In this document: piece by piece, positions 33,567 through 42,722 of the stretch
How positions within the stretch are numbered: position 1 is the first letter of the stretch
How the letters are laid out: every line of letters begins with the position of its first letter
NCBI RefSeq assembly: GCF_900109075.1
Contig: NZ_FNYS01000010.1
Span: 1 to 64,000 of the forward strand
DNA: 64,000 bases
Reading direction: 5' to 3'
Source of the DNA: Myroides marinus
Lineage (GTDB): Bacteria; Bacteroidota; Bacteroidia; Flavobacteriales; Flavobacteriaceae
The notes under the pieces: generated by a model
What the model was told of the DNA's origin: nothing
The model's input: the letters and a program-made list of their open reading frames with translations, nothing else
Databases searched by the model: none
Translations under genes and position numbers: made by a program

Positions 33567-34472
33567 ATGGCAAAGGCAATTAAAAAACAAGCTTTAGGAA
33601 GAGGACTATCGGCTCTATTAAAAGATCCGGATAATGATATTAGATCAATCGAAGATAATAATGCTGATAAGGTAATCGGTAATATTATCGAACTAGATAT
33701 TGATTCTATCGAGATAAATCCATTTCAACCTAGAACAAATTTTAACGAAGAGTCTTTACAAGAATTAGCTACAAGTATTCGAGAATTAGGTGTAATACAA
33801 CCTATTACAGTTAGAAAAATTGAGTTTAATAAATATCAATTAATCTCTGGAGAGCGTCGTCTAAGAGCGTCTAAGATAGTAGGTCTAGATTCTATACCTG
33901 CTTACATCCGTATAGCAAACGATAATGAGTCATTGACTATGGCGTTAGTGGAAAATATCCAACGTCACGACTTAGACCCTATCGAAATTGCACTGTCGTA
34001 CCAACGCTTAATGGAGGAGATAAATCTAACACAAGAACAGGTAAGTGACAGAGTGGGTAAAAAACGTTCTACTATCGCTAACTACCTTAGATTATTACGT
34101 CTAGATCCTATCATTCAGACAGGTATCAGAGATGGATTTATCTCTATGGGACACGGACGTGCCATCATTAACATAGAGGACTTAGATGTACAGACTGATA
34201 TATACCACCAAATCATCACAGAGAATTTATCTGTGAGAGAGACGGAGGCTATCGTAAAGAAATATCAAGAACAACTTAGAGGTATAGTATCACCTGCTCT
34301 ACCGAAAAAGAATAAAGAATTTAGTATTCCTGAGAATTATACGAGATCTTTTGGTCAATTCTTTGGTACAAAAGTAGATATCAAAGTTTCGAATAATGGT
34401 AAAGGAAAAATATCTATTCCATTCCATTCTGAAGAGGACTTAAATCGTATTATCAAACTATTAGAAAATTAG
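33567..34472 (+). CDS. parB: Chromosome-partition protein ParB
   Basis: 301 aa. The N-terminal CTPase/ParB domain shows NPFQPRTNF, LGVIQPITVRK, ISGERRLRASK and ALVENIQRHDLDPIEIALSYQRLMEE. The helix-turn-helix is LTQEQVSDRVGKKRSTIANYLRLLRL. The C-terminal dimer part ends with the gene. It binds parS sites and loads onto DNA as a CTP-dependent clamp. It overlaps the next gene by one base (stop TAG at 34470-34472, next start GTG at 34472). Confidence 0.96.
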   Translation: MAKAIKKQALGRGLSALLKDPDNDIRSIEDNNADKVIGNIIELDIDSIEINPFQPRTNFNEESLQELATSIRELGVIQPITVRKIEFNKYQLISGERRLRASKIVGLDSIPAYIRIANDNESLTMALVENIQRHDLDPIEIALSYQRLMEEINLTQEQVSDRVGKKRSTIANYLRLLRLDPIIQTGIRDGFISMGHGRAIINIEDLDVQTDIYHQIITENLSVRETEAIVKKYQEQLRGIVSPALPKKNKEFSIPENYTRSFGQFFGTKVDIKVSNNGKGKISIPFHSEEDLNRIIKLLEN

Positions 34473-35056
34473 TGAAACACAAGTTATTAATCCTATTGTT
34501 CTTCATAGGAGCAGTTTGTCACCCCACATATGCTCAAACTGTAAATGAAGACGTTAAATTTACTGTTGAAACCTCGAAAGAAGATAAGCCTTTAGATCCA
34601 TTGGCTCCCTCTCGAGCAGCATTCTACGCTTCTGTTATACCTGGTGTAGGTCAGATTTATAATAAGAAATATTGGAAAGTACCTTTAGTATATGCAGGTA
34701 TTGGTATTCCAGCTTACTTCTGGGCGGATAACCAAAGACAATATACAAGATATCGTGATGAATATAAAAAACGCCTTCAAGGTATAAATGATCCTAATGA
34801 TCCGACTTTCGGAGGATTAGATAATGATCGTATCTTAGAGGCTCAAAAATTCTATAGACGTAACAGAGATTTATCTGTAGTAATTACGGCAGGTTTTTAC
34901 ATACTTAGTATCATAGATGCTAACGTAGATGCGCACTTAATGCAGTTTAACGTAAATGAAAACCTTACTATCAAACCTGCATTTGAGTTAGATAGAATGA
35001 ATCTTCAGAATCAAAACCAATTCCAATACGCGATAAATGTAGAATATCGCTTCTAA
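34472..35056 (+). CDS. DUF5683-domain exported protein
   Basis: 194 aa starting with GTG, one base overlapping the parB stop. It has a signal peptide (to about residue 22, TYAQ) and a DUF5683 core (PSRAAFYASVIPGVGQIYNKKYWKVPLVYAGIGIPAYFWADNQRQYTRYRDEYKKRL) with two membrane-like helices. The position between parB and dapB is conserved in Flavobacteriia. Role unknown, envelope location likely. Confidence 0.88.
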   Translation: MKHKLLILLFFIGAVCHPTYAQTVNEDVKFTVETSKEDKPLDPLAPSRAAFYASVIPGVGQIYNKKYWKVPLVYAGIGIPAYFWADNQRQYTRYRDEYKKRLQGINDPNDPTFGGLDNDRILEAQKFYRRNRDLSVVITAGFYILSIIDANVDAHLMQFNVNENLTIKPAFELDRMNLQNQNQFQYAINVEYRF

Positions 35057-35068
35057 AAAACGTATTTA

Positions 35069-35773
35069 ATGAAAATTGCATTATTAGGATATGGCAAAAT
35101 GGGTCAAATCATTGAAAGAATTGCCATAGAGAGAGGACATGAAATAGTACTACGCAAAAAAAGTACAGATAATTATGATGGGCTAAAAGATGCTGATGTA
35201 GCGATAGATTTTAGTGTGCCATCTGCTGCTGTACAGAATATATCTACTTGCTTCGAATTAGGTGTGCCTGTTATATCTGGTACTACAGGATGGTTAGAAG
35301 AATATGATAATATGGTAGCGCTATGTACTAAGAACAATGGTGCTTTTTTATACGGTTCTAACTTTAGTTTAGGTGTAAACTTATTCTTCGAACTAAATAG
35401 TTATTTAGCTAAGATGATGAGTAACCTACAAGACTATAAGGTCTCTATGGAAGAAATACACCATACTCAAAAACTAGATGCTCCTAGTGGTACAGCCATT
35501 ACTCTAGCTAATGGTATCATCGATAATTCTGCTTATACAGAATGGACATTAGACAATGCTCAAAATAACCAAATACACATCGATGCTAAACGAGTAGATA
35601 GTGTACCTGGTACGCATAGTGTATTCTACGATTCTGCAATAGATCAAATCGAGATCAAACACACGGCTCATAATAGAGAAGGTTTTGCTCTAGGTGCGGT
35701 GGTTGCTGCTGAATGGATACAGAATAAAAAAGGAATATTCTCTATGAAAGATGTTCTTAATTTAAAAAAATAA
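35069..35773 (+). CDS. dapB: 4-hydroxy-tetrahydrodipicolinate reductase
   Basis: 234 aa, in the short form usual for Bacteroidota. It reduces hydroxy-tetrahydrodipicolinate with NAD(P)H in the lysine/diaminopimelate pathway. Rossmann GYGKMG at residues 7-12; DVAIDFSVPSAA, SGTTGW, GSNFSLGVN and the catalytic EEIHHTQKLDAPSGTA (H and K of the active site) follow. It starts 12 bases after the DUF5683 gene and precedes lepB. Confidence 0.95.
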   Translation: MKIALLGYGKMGQIIERIAIERGHEIVLRKKSTDNYDGLKDADVAIDFSVPSAAVQNISTCFELGVPVISGTTGWLEEYDNMVALCTKNNGAFLYGSNFSLGVNLFFELNSYLAKMMSNLQDYKVSMEEIHHTQKLDAPSGTAITLANGIIDNSAYTEWTLDNAQNNQIHIDAKRVDSVPGTHSVFYDSAIDQIEIKHTAHNREGFALGAVVAAEWIQNKKGIFSMKDVLNLKK

Positions 35774-35810
35774 TTATCTTCACTATTAATCATTAAAACA
35801 GTAATAAACT

Positions 35811-37403
35811 ATGACAATGTCTGAATGGTTTTTGTTTTTTCTATTAGTACAAGTTATTCACTTTCTTGGAACGTGGAAATTATATGTAAGAGCTGGGAAG
35901 AAAAGCTGGCAAGCTATTGTACCTATATATAATGCAGTAGTATTAATGCAAATAATTAACCGACCTAAATGGTGGGTTATTTTATTGTTTATTCCTATTG
36001 TTAATCTTATTATGTTCCCTGTAGTATGGGTGGAGACATTAAGAAGCTTTGGTAAAAACAAAACAGTAGATACTATCTTAGGTGTAGTAACATTAGGTTT
36101 ATATATCTATTATGTTAATTACGCTACAGATGCTAAATATGTAGAAAACAGAAGTACTAAAGCAACTACTAGTTCAGGAGAGACAGTTAGTTCTGTATTA
36201 TTTGCAGTAGTAGTAGCTACTGTAATTCATACTTATGTGATCCAACCTTATACTATTCCAACTTCTTCATTAGAGAAGACTTTGTTAGTAGGTGACTTCT
36301 TATTCGTAAGTAAGTTTCACTATGGAGCTAGAACTCCTATAACTACTGTAGCATTACCAATGGTACACGACACGTTGCCATTCACTAAAAAGAATTCATA
36401 TTTAAAGAAGCCACATTTACCATACTTTAGATTACCAGGTTTCCAAAAAGTACAACACAACGATATCGTTGTCTTCAACTGGCCTACTGATACAGTATAT
36501 CAATTCAACGATCCGCTGAGAAGACCAGCTGTAGATAAACCTATTGACAAGAAAACTAACTATGTTAAGAGAGCTGTAGGTCTTCCTGGAGAAAACCTTA
36601 CTGTTAAAGATGGTGATGTTTACATCAATAATGAGAAATTAAAACTAAATGACCGTGCTAGAGTACAGTTCACCTATACTGTAAGAACTGATGGAACTCC
36701 AATAGATTTAAATGCTCTAATACAACGTCTAAACCTTAGAGAAGGTGTTACGTATTACAACAATGATCCTAAAACTATTATTTTCTTCGCTTTAACAGAC
36801 GAGAATGTAGAAGTTCTTAAATCAATGTCTCAAATATTGAGTGTAACTAAAGGGTTGCCAGAACAAGCAAAAGAATATATGCAATCAGCATACGCTACAG
36901 CTATCTTTCCACATAATCAACCAACGTGGAATGAAGATAACTTAGGTCCTTTACATATTCCTGCTAAAGGAGAGACTGTTACGTTAACTTCTCAAAACTT
37001 CCCAATGTATCAGAGAGCAATCCAAGTATACGAAGGAAACAAACTAGAGGTTAAGAACAATCAGATTTACATTAATGATGTAGCTACTGACAAATACACA
37101 TTCAAACAAGATTACTACTTTATGATGGGAGATAATAGAAATCGCTCTGAAGACAGTAGATATTGGGGATTTGTACCTGAAGATCACATTGTAGGTAAAC
37201 CTGTATTTGTATGGTTGAGTTTAGATCAAAACATTCCTTGGTCAAAAGCTTTAGATAAAATCCGTTGGGACAGAATGTTTACTACTGTAAATGGAAATGG
37301 TAAACAAACATCATATTTCCCTTACTTCTTAGTAGCTATGATAGGACTAATAGGATATAATACCTATAAGAAGAGAAAAGAAAAAAAGAATTCAAAATAC
37401 TAA
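35811..37403 (+). CDS. lepB: Signal peptidase I
   Basis: 530 aa, longer than enterobacterial LepB. About three membrane segments occupy residues 1-110 (a DUF5684-like region), followed by the anchor and catalytic domain. The catalytic serine is S153 (IPTSSLEKTL) and the base is K253 (NYVKRAVGLPGE); the signature GDNRNRSEDSRYWGFVPEDHIVGKP is near the end. An insertion of about 130 residues separates the conserved boxes, as in Bacteroidota. It removes signal peptides at the periplasmic face. It ends with a C-terminal membrane helix and a Lys-rich tail. Confidence 0.95.
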   Translation: MTMSEWFLFFLLVQVIHFLGTWKLYVRAGKKSWQAIVPIYNAVVLMQIINRPKWWVILLFIPIVNLIMFPVVWVETLRSFGKNKTVDTILGVVTLGLYIYYVNYATDAKYVENRSTKATTSSGETVSSVLFAVVVATVIHTYVIQPYTIPTSSLEKTLLVGDFLFVSKFHYGARTPITTVALPMVHDTLPFTKKNSYLKKPHLPYFRLPGFQKVQHNDIVVFNWPTDTVYQFNDPLRRPAVDKPIDKKTNYVKRAVGLPGENLTVKDGDVYINNEKLKLNDRARVQFTYTVRTDGTPIDLNALIQRLNLREGVTYYNNDPKTIIFFALTDENVEVLKSMSQILSVTKGLPEQAKEYMQSAYATAIFPHNQPTWNEDNLGPLHIPAKGETVTLTSQNFPMYQRAIQVYEGNKLEVKNNQIYINDVATDKYTFKQDYYFMMGDNRNRSEDSRYWGFVPEDHIVGKPVFVWLSLDQNIPWSKALDKIRWDRMFTTVNGNGKQTSYFPYFLVAMIGLIGYNTYKKRKEKKNSKY

Positions 37404-37411
37404 AATAAGAC

Positions 37412-38038
37412 ATGAATAACATACTTATTCATCCCACTTATTTTCCTTCAATAAGTCACTTTGTTGCAATGTTACAAGCAGATAAAGTGACTTTTGAAAT
37501 GGAAGATAACTTTCAAAAACAAACGAATAGAAATAGAGCTTTTATCTATAGTGCTAACGGAAGACAGATGTTAAACATCCCTATCAAACATACGGATGAT
37601 ACAAAACAAAAGTTTAAGGATGTTAGAATAGAACATGCTTTTGGATGGCAAAAACAGCATTTTAAAAGCTTAGAAGCAGCTTATAGGACTTCTCCTTACT
37701 TTGAGTACTTTGAAGACGAAATACGCCCTATATTCGAAGGAAAACCAGAGTTTATGTTAGATTTAAACTTACAGATACACGAAGTACTGTGTTCTTGTTT
37801 AGGAATCAATCTACCATTTGAGCAAACTACAGAATATGTAAAAGAGCTTAACTCAGACATAGTCGATTTAAGACCTCTAGTTAACGGAAAAAAAGATTTG
37901 AATACATTCGATCCTTACATCCAAGTTTTTGACGATAAACACGGTTATTTAAACAATCTAAGCATACTAGATCTTTTATTCAATGAAGGAAGACATGCGA
38001 TAGATTACTTAAAGAAACAAAGTAACCTACATATATAA
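37412..38038 (+). CDS. WbqC-family protein
   Basis: 208 aa. Seen are IHPTYFPSISHFVAMLQADKVTFEMEDNFQKQTNRNRAFIYSANGRQMLNIPIKH and the FYF-type segment SPYFEYFEDEIRPIF, as in WbqC proteins, which are linked to surface sugar or amino-sugar synthesis in some species. It is cytosolic. The start lies 8 bases after lepB stop; it is the last gene of the parA operon and has a strong terminator. The precise reaction is not established. Confidence 0.88.
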   Translation: MNNILIHPTYFPSISHFVAMLQADKVTFEMEDNFQKQTNRNRAFIYSANGRQMLNIPIKHTDDTKQKFKDVRIEHAFGWQKQHFKSLEAAYRTSPYFEYFEDEIRPIFEGKPEFMLDLNLQIHEVLCSCLGINLPFEQTTEYVKELNSDIVDLRPLVNGKKDLNTFDPYIQVFDDKHGYLNNLSILDLLFNEGRHAIDYLKKQSNLHI

Positions 38039-38040
38039 AA

Positions 38041-38070
38041 AAAAAAGCAGACCAATGGTCTGCTTTTTTT
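38041..38070 (+). terminator. Terminator of the parA-wbqC operon
   Basis: Perfect 13-bp stem (38041-38053 with 38057-38069), 3-base loop and T-run. Confidence 0.88.
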
Positions 38071-38100
38071 CTTTCATAGCGCAATTTTATACTTATTATT

Positions 38101-38240
38101 TTAAGTACTTAACGATAGATTATAAGTAACAAACAATCAACATAATAATTTCCCTTTTCATAGCATTAAAAAGAGTTGATGACTCTATCGTTATACTTAA
38201 GACAACCTTTATGAAAAAGGTCACATATTTTTTTAATTTA
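38101..38240 (+). other. Intergenic segment with interleaved inverted repeats (possible small RNA)
   Basis: Arm A (38101-38120) is complementary to A' (38183-38200), sharing TAACGATAG and TTAAGTA with a 2-base gap. Arm B (38152-38161, CCTTTTCATA) is complementary to B' (38210-38220). The order A-B-A'-B' would make a pseudoknot. A small hairpin ACCTT/AAGGT (38206-38222) followed by seven T at about 38228 looks like a weak terminator. No promoter was recognised. Confidence 0.35.
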
Positions 38241-38263
38241 TTTTTTAAAAATATTTCAATCCA

Positions 38264-38959
38264 TTAACAATCAGCTTCTCCCCTAACAAATAAATTTAAA
38301 TTATCTGGTGACAAGAATGGTATATCAAGGCCAAGGCCTCTAATAATAAACAACATTCCGAACAATACTATCACATAAGGATAATACTTCATGATAGCAT
38401 TTCTAACTTTAGGAGAGAACATGTCTCTTACATAAATAATAGAACTCATCAATGGAATAGTACCTACTCCAAATAAGATCATATAAAGCATACCTAAAGT
38501 AACGTTCTGTGTTGCTAATGCTCCAAAAAGAGCAACATACACCATACCGCACGGCAAGAATCCATTAAAAAAACCAATAAAATACAATGTTCCTTTATCT
38601 TGTTTTTTAAACTGACTTCCCAGTTTAGCTTTTACTTTATTGACAACAAAATAAAATGGCTTTAAAAAACCAAAGTTTCCAAGTTTGTTCTGTGGTATAA
38701 GGATAAATACTATCATTAATATTCCAACAACAATAGACATTTGCTGTTGCAAACCAGCTAGGTATAAGCCCTTACCAAACATACCAAAGACAAGCCCTAA
38801 AATAGAATATGCAGATATCCTACCTAAGTGATAGGTGAATATCTGCACAACTTTCTTAGCCCCATTACTCTTAGAAACTGGCAACATCATAGCTATAGGT
38901 CCACACATACCGATGCAGTGAAGACTACTAATCAGTCCAAATATAAGAGCTGTAATCAC
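38264..38959 (-). CDS. SafE/DsbD_2-type membrane protein of the cbb3 locus
   Basis: 231 aa with six hydrophobic segments. The first carries SSLHCIGMCGPIAMM with the paired cysteines typical of the TauE/SafE-like sulfite-exporter or DsbD_2 group. GFFNGFLPCGMVYVALFGAL is the mirrored motif in the second half. Homologues sit at the end of cco clusters in Bacteroidota and are thought to help copper or thiol handling during oxidase assembly. It begins 3 bases after the ccoH stop, so it belongs to the ccoG-ccoH unit. Exact transport role unknown. Confidence 0.85.
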   Translation of the reverse strand: MITALIFGLISSLHCIGMCGPIAMMLPVSKSNGAKKVVQIFTYHLGRISAYSILGLVFGMFGKGLYLAGLQQQMSIVVGILMIVFILIPQNKLGNFGFLKPFYFVVNKVKAKLGSQFKKQDKGTLYFIGFFNGFLPCGMVYVALFGALATQNVTLGMLYMILFGVGTIPLMSSIIYVRDMFSPKVRNAIMKYYPYVIVLFGMLFIIRGLGLDIPFLSPDNLNLFVRGEADC

Positions 38960-38962
38960 TAT

Positions 38963-39421
38963 TTAATCTTTTTTTACAGTTAAGCTTTGTTTATTTCTAT
39001 AATCTGCTCCATCATAAGACCATTCTACCGCAATATCCCAACGACCGTCTACCAGCGTATTGTTAGGTATGAGCAAATTGGAAGAAGACAGTGATATAGG
39101 CATATCAAAGTCTAATCTCTGGTTAGACGGTCTATATAGGAATATTTTACCTGTAATATTTTTAGCGTCAAAGTCAGAAGGGAATACAATAGAGATATCT
39201 CCAGACTTCGTTGTTTCAATCGTTAATTTCTTATCTAATTTTAAAGCAGCTACTTCTCTATCATGTCTACCATCCACTTCTATCTCTTGTTGATAGTAAT
39301 TTTCAGTAACCAACTCATTATCAAACTTCTTATCCATTTGTACACGGATAACGTATTGTAATATGAAGACCATAAAAAGTCCCATAGCAATAACTATTCC
39401 TGTTCCAAAATTAAATTTCAT
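38963..39421 (-). CDS. ccoH: FixH/CcoH-family cbb3 assembly protein
   Basis: 152 aa from the ATG at 39421; a TTG 9 bases upstream is not needed. One N-terminal membrane helix (MKFNFGTGIVIAMGLFMVFILQYVIRVQ) is followed by YYQQEIEVDG, the usual FixH motif, and a periplasmic domain with GRWDIAVEWSYDGADYRNKQSL. FixH helps assemble or load copper into cbb3 oxidase. It is 18 bases downstream of ccoG. Confidence 0.9.
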   Translation of the reverse strand: MKFNFGTGIVIAMGLFMVFILQYVIRVQMDKKFDNELVTENYYQQEIEVDGRHDREVAALKLDKKLTIETTKSGDISIVFPSDFDAKNITGKIFLYRPSNQRLDFDMPISLSSSNLLIPNNTLVDGRWDIAVEWSYDGADYRNKQSLTVKKD

Positions 39422-39439
39422 ACCTAACAAATTTTAATA

Positions 39440-40873
39440 TTAATCCAATGTTCTAGGGCCTAAGAAGTTTGTAGATGTTGTTTGAATCAATCTATCACCT
39501 TCATAAACCTCTATTTTCACTTTAGTCCTATGACTTTCTAAAACAAACTGTGGTACATCAATAAACATTGTTCCTTCAGCATATCCTTCTTTAATTACTT
39601 TAATAATTGGTTTACCTACAACAGTAATTACACCACCTTCAGGAGATGATAATTTAAAAGTAACATTATCGAAGTCTTTCATTGTTTTATTTACCACTTT
39701 GAAAGTATATACGTTTCTGATATTCTCTTCATTGTTCACTGTAATATGTGAATATGTTTGACCAGCTACACGTAAAACAGTTGCTTCAATATCAGTACGT
39801 AAAAATAATAAACCAACTAATATTGTCACTAAAATACACAATACCGCAGTATATCCTTTTTGACGTAAACTAAATTTAAACTTAGTTCCCTCTGATATTT
39901 CAGATTCAGATGCGTAACGGATTAATCCTCTAGGTAGTCCTACACTATCCATCATGTGATCACACTCATCAATACAAGCTGTACAGTTCACACATTCTAA
40001 CTGAGTACCATTACGAATATCTATACCTGTAGGACAAACGTTCACACATTGTTTACAGTCGATACAGTCACCTATTCCTTCTGCTGCTCTATCAATTCCT
40101 TTTTTAAACTTAGCTCTACCATTCTCAGCCTCACCTCTAACGTGGTCATAAGCAACAATAATAGATTTATTATCTAATAATACTCCTTGTAAACGACCAT
40201 AAGGACAAGCAATGACACATACTTGCTCTCTAAACCAAGTAAATATAAAATAGAAAGCTGCTGTAAAAATAATTAATCCTACAAAGCGTCCCATATGATC
40301 AGCTGGCCCATCTTTCATCATTTGAATCACAACATCACTTCCGATAATGTATGCCAAGAACACATTAGCTATAGAGAATGATATTACAAAGAATATGAAC
40401 CATTTCAATAATCTCTTTCTTATCTTTTCTGAATTCCAAGGTTGTTTATCTAAACGTACTTGAGCTCCTCTATCACCATCAATCCAGTACTCTATACGTC
40501 TAAAAACCATTTCCATAAAAATAGTCTGAGGACAAATCCATCCACAGAATATACGTCCAAATGATACCGTAAACAGAGTAACAAAGACCACTCCTATTAT
40601 CAGTGATATTACTACAAGATAAAAATCTTGAGGCCAAAATGGGAATCCTAAAATATTGAACTTTCTGTCAATTACGTTAAACAGTAAAAACTGATTACCG
40701 TTTACCTTAATAAATGGTGCCGCAAAAAGAAACAATATTAAAACGTAACTAACTATCTTACGTTTATTATAAAAAGGCCCAGAAGGTTTCTTAGGATAAA
40801 TCCAAGCTCTTTTACCATCTTTGTCAATTGTACCTATGGAGTCACGGAAACTCTCATCATGTATTGTAGCCAT
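39440..40873 (-). CDS. ccoG: Cytochrome c oxidase accessory protein CcoG (FixG/RdxA)
   Basis: 477 aa from the ATG at 40873; an ATG at 40897 would add 8 residues and cannot be excluded. Five or so membrane segments precede two 4Fe-4S motifs (CIDCKQCVNVCP and CVNCTACIDECD), followed by a membrane helix and a C-terminal Ig-like domain. ESFRDSIGTIDKDGKRAWIYPKKPSG at the N-terminus and GRIFCGWICPQTIF are family signatures. CcoG is a cuprous-oxidase-linked copper reductase needed for cbb3 assembly. It starts a separate unit (ccoG, ccoH, SafE-like) 649 bases past the ccoP stop. Confidence 0.93.
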   Translation of the reverse strand: MATIHDESFRDSIGTIDKDGKRAWIYPKKPSGPFYNKRKIVSYVLILFLFAAPFIKVNGNQFLLFNVIDRKFNILGFPFWPQDFYLVVISLIIGVVFVTLFTVSFGRIFCGWICPQTIFMEMVFRRIEYWIDGDRGAQVRLDKQPWNSEKIRKRLLKWFIFFVISFSIANVFLAYIIGSDVVIQMMKDGPADHMGRFVGLIIFTAAFYFIFTWFREQVCVIACPYGRLQGVLLDNKSIIVAYDHVRGEAENGRAKFKKGIDRAAEGIGDCIDCKQCVNVCPTGIDIRNGTQLECVNCTACIDECDHMMDSVGLPRGLIRYASESEISEGTKFKFSLRQKGYTAVLCILVTILVGLLFLRTDIEATVLRVAGQTYSHITVNNEENIRNVYTFKVVNKTMKDFDNVTFKLSSPEGGVITVVGKPIIKVIKEGYAEGTMFIDVPQFVLESHRTKVKIEVYEGDRLIQTTSTNFLGPRTLD

Positions 40874-41522
40874 AGTAAAATGTTTTTCAACGAGCATAAA
40901 GCATAAATTGGCTTACAGCTCTATTCTTATTATGTTAGTTTATAAAAGTGCTTAACGCACAGAATTTGACAGTCTTCCTCTGTCTATATAAGAAACCTAC
41001 ATATATTGTCGCTGTATAGATTTCTCATACGTTATAACTTATTTAAATCTTTTCTTGATTCTATTTGGAGCAGTAAACACTACTCCTACTTTAAACCTCA
41101 AATCTAAATTGAAAGAGACGATTTACTTATTTTAAGTGTTATCAAAACATAAAATATTAAATCTTTAAAAAGGATTTTTACTCATACCTATTAAGTATCT
41201 TCCTACTACTTTCACTAATGTTATCTTATAATTTGCTCTATCAAAGCTATCTCCTTATAAAGAAAATACTTTTGTAAGACCATTTTTAAATACCACTATA
41301 AAGTTACGAAAAAGACCATTAAAAAACACTCTAAAACCTTTAAAAAAGCATTAACATCACGCTTTATTAACACAAACAAACTAAAAAAGTCAAACTCTTT
41401 TGTATTTGAAATGTTGTTGTATAAAAAGAGGGCTAAATTAATAGCTTAGCCCTCTTATATTATAATACAGTAAGATGTACTTCAAAGTAATTAAACTTCA
41501 ATAGCACACATTACTATTGATT
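40874..41522. other. Intergenic stretch between ccoG and ccoP
   Basis: About 650 bases without a gene. It carries the terminator of the ccoS-ccoP unit at 41425-41457. The rest is AT-rich; I see no clear promoter box or palindrome like those at 45160 or 47640. Confidence 0.6.
41425..41457 (-). terminator. Terminator of the ccoS-NO-Q-P operon
   Basis: A perfect 11-bp stem (41426-41436 with 41446-41456) around a 9-base loop; on the minus strand it is followed by a T-run. Confidence 0.85.
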
Positions 41523-42500
41523 TTAATTTGCTGCTTCTGGAGCTACTTCAGCATCAGTAGTTGCAGGAGCTTCTTCTGTTGCAGGAGTTTCTTCAGTAGC
41601 TTTATCAGCACTTAATTCACTCTTAGACCAAATGATATCTCCTTCTGCTGCTTTAGCTTCAGCTGGTACAGTACCATTTAGAGAGATTACATAAGATGCA
41701 ATTTTCTCAATCTCTGATGGTTTGAAGTTAGTTTTCCAAGGCACCATTCCTTTTCCAGGACGTCCACCTTCAGAAATAGTATTGAAGACATTTTTCATTC
41801 CTCCACCTAAGATCCAGTGATCATCAGTTAAGTTTGGTCCAATAGCTCCTCCACCATCAGGTTTGTGACATACTGCACAGTTTGTATCAAAAAGAGCTTT
41901 ACCTGCTGATAATACTGCTGGATCATCTGAGAATACAGCTTGATCTGCAGTTAACATATCTGGAGCAGTCTTTTTATATTCTTCAACTTGCTCTTTAGCA
42001 GCTATCATTTCTTTTTCGAACTCAGCTACTTGACTATCACCATCAAATACATGGAATCTCAACAAATAAATAACTGCAAAAATAACTGTCACATAGAATA
42101 GACCAACCCACCATGGTGGTAACTCATTATCTAACTCTTTAATACCATCGTAATCATGATCCATCATAATATCCCCCTCTTGAGCGATAGTCTTGGTACT
42201 AGTTAATTTTTGCATTAATCTCTTAACCCAAGGAGTTTCAGCAAAAGGAAGACTAGCTTCTTTTTCTTTCTGAGCTCTCTCTTCTGGAGTCATTAAGCGA
42301 TCCATAATTTTACTCGTTGCAGATGCCACCATTTCAACAGCAATCAAAGCGAATAAAAATAAACCTAATAAAATAAGTACAACAGGATGTTCTATAAAAG
42401 CAGGTTTATCACTGTCTCCTCTAACTATCCACTCAATTGCAAAAAAGAATATTGCAAACAGTAGAGGAACTCTTACATATACTGGAAAAAATTTTTTCAT
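41523..42500 (-). CDS. ccoP: cbb3 cytochrome c oxidase subunit CcoP, single haem
   Basis: 325 aa. Two hydrophobic segments lie near the N-terminus (about 10-27 and 36-58) and a third at 130-148 after the PPWWVGLFYVT motif that marks CcoP. The haem-c site is C208-AV-C-H212 in DTNCAVCHKPDGGGAIGPNLTDD, with axial Met in GRPGKGMVPWK. Only one haem site is present, whereas proteobacterial CcoP has two; this is usual in Bacteroidota. The tail is Ala/Glu/Pro/Thr-rich and may be periplasmic. Overlaps ccoQ by 4 bases. Confidence 0.93.
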   Translation of the reverse strand: MKKFFPVYVRVPLLFAIFFFAIEWIVRGDSDKPAFIEHPVVLILLGLFLFALIAVEMVASATSKIMDRLMTPEERAQKEKEASLPFAETPWVKRLMQKLTSTKTIAQEGDIMMDHDYDGIKELDNELPPWWVGLFYVTVIFAVIYLLRFHVFDGDSQVAEFEKEMIAAKEQVEEYKKTAPDMLTADQAVFSDDPAVLSAGKALFDTNCAVCHKPDGGGAIGPNLTDDHWILGGGMKNVFNTISEGGRPGKGMVPWKTNFKPSEIEKIASYVISLNGTVPAEAKAAEGDIIWSKSELSADKATEETPATEEAPATTDAEVAPEAAN

Positions 42501-42703
42501 AATTTTTCTGAATTACTATCAACATTTTGCTCTTCATTATCCATGAATGGCATATTGCTTAATTCTTCTATTGTCTCTTTCTTATAAGTAAACACCCAAA
42601 AGAAAAGACCTACGAAGAATGTAAAGAAAATAAGTAGTGAAATAATAGGAAATATCTCTACTCCACCAATTGTTTCCATATTATGTTTAATGAACTTTAG
42701 CAT
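42497..42703 (-). CDS. ccoQ: CcoQ/FixQ-like small subunit
   Basis: 68 aa with one membrane helix (about residues 16-40, FPIISLLIFFTFFVGLFFWVF) followed by YKKETIEELSNMPF and an acidic tail. This is the shape of CcoQ, which stabilises the cbb3 complex. It lies between the ccoNO fusion (20 bases away) and ccoP (overlap ATGA). Confidence 0.85.
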   Translation of the reverse strand: MLKFIKHNMETIGGVEIFPIISLLIFFTFFVGLFFWVFTYKKETIEELSNMPFMDNEEQNVDSNSEKL

Positions 42704-42722
42704 ATTGATTCATTTTAAAATA

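Noticed and set aside
36000..36200. Possible gene fusion at the N-terminus of lepB
   Set aside because: Extra N-terminal membrane segments before the catalytic domain are usual for signal peptidase I in Bacteroidota, so this is not a novel fusion.
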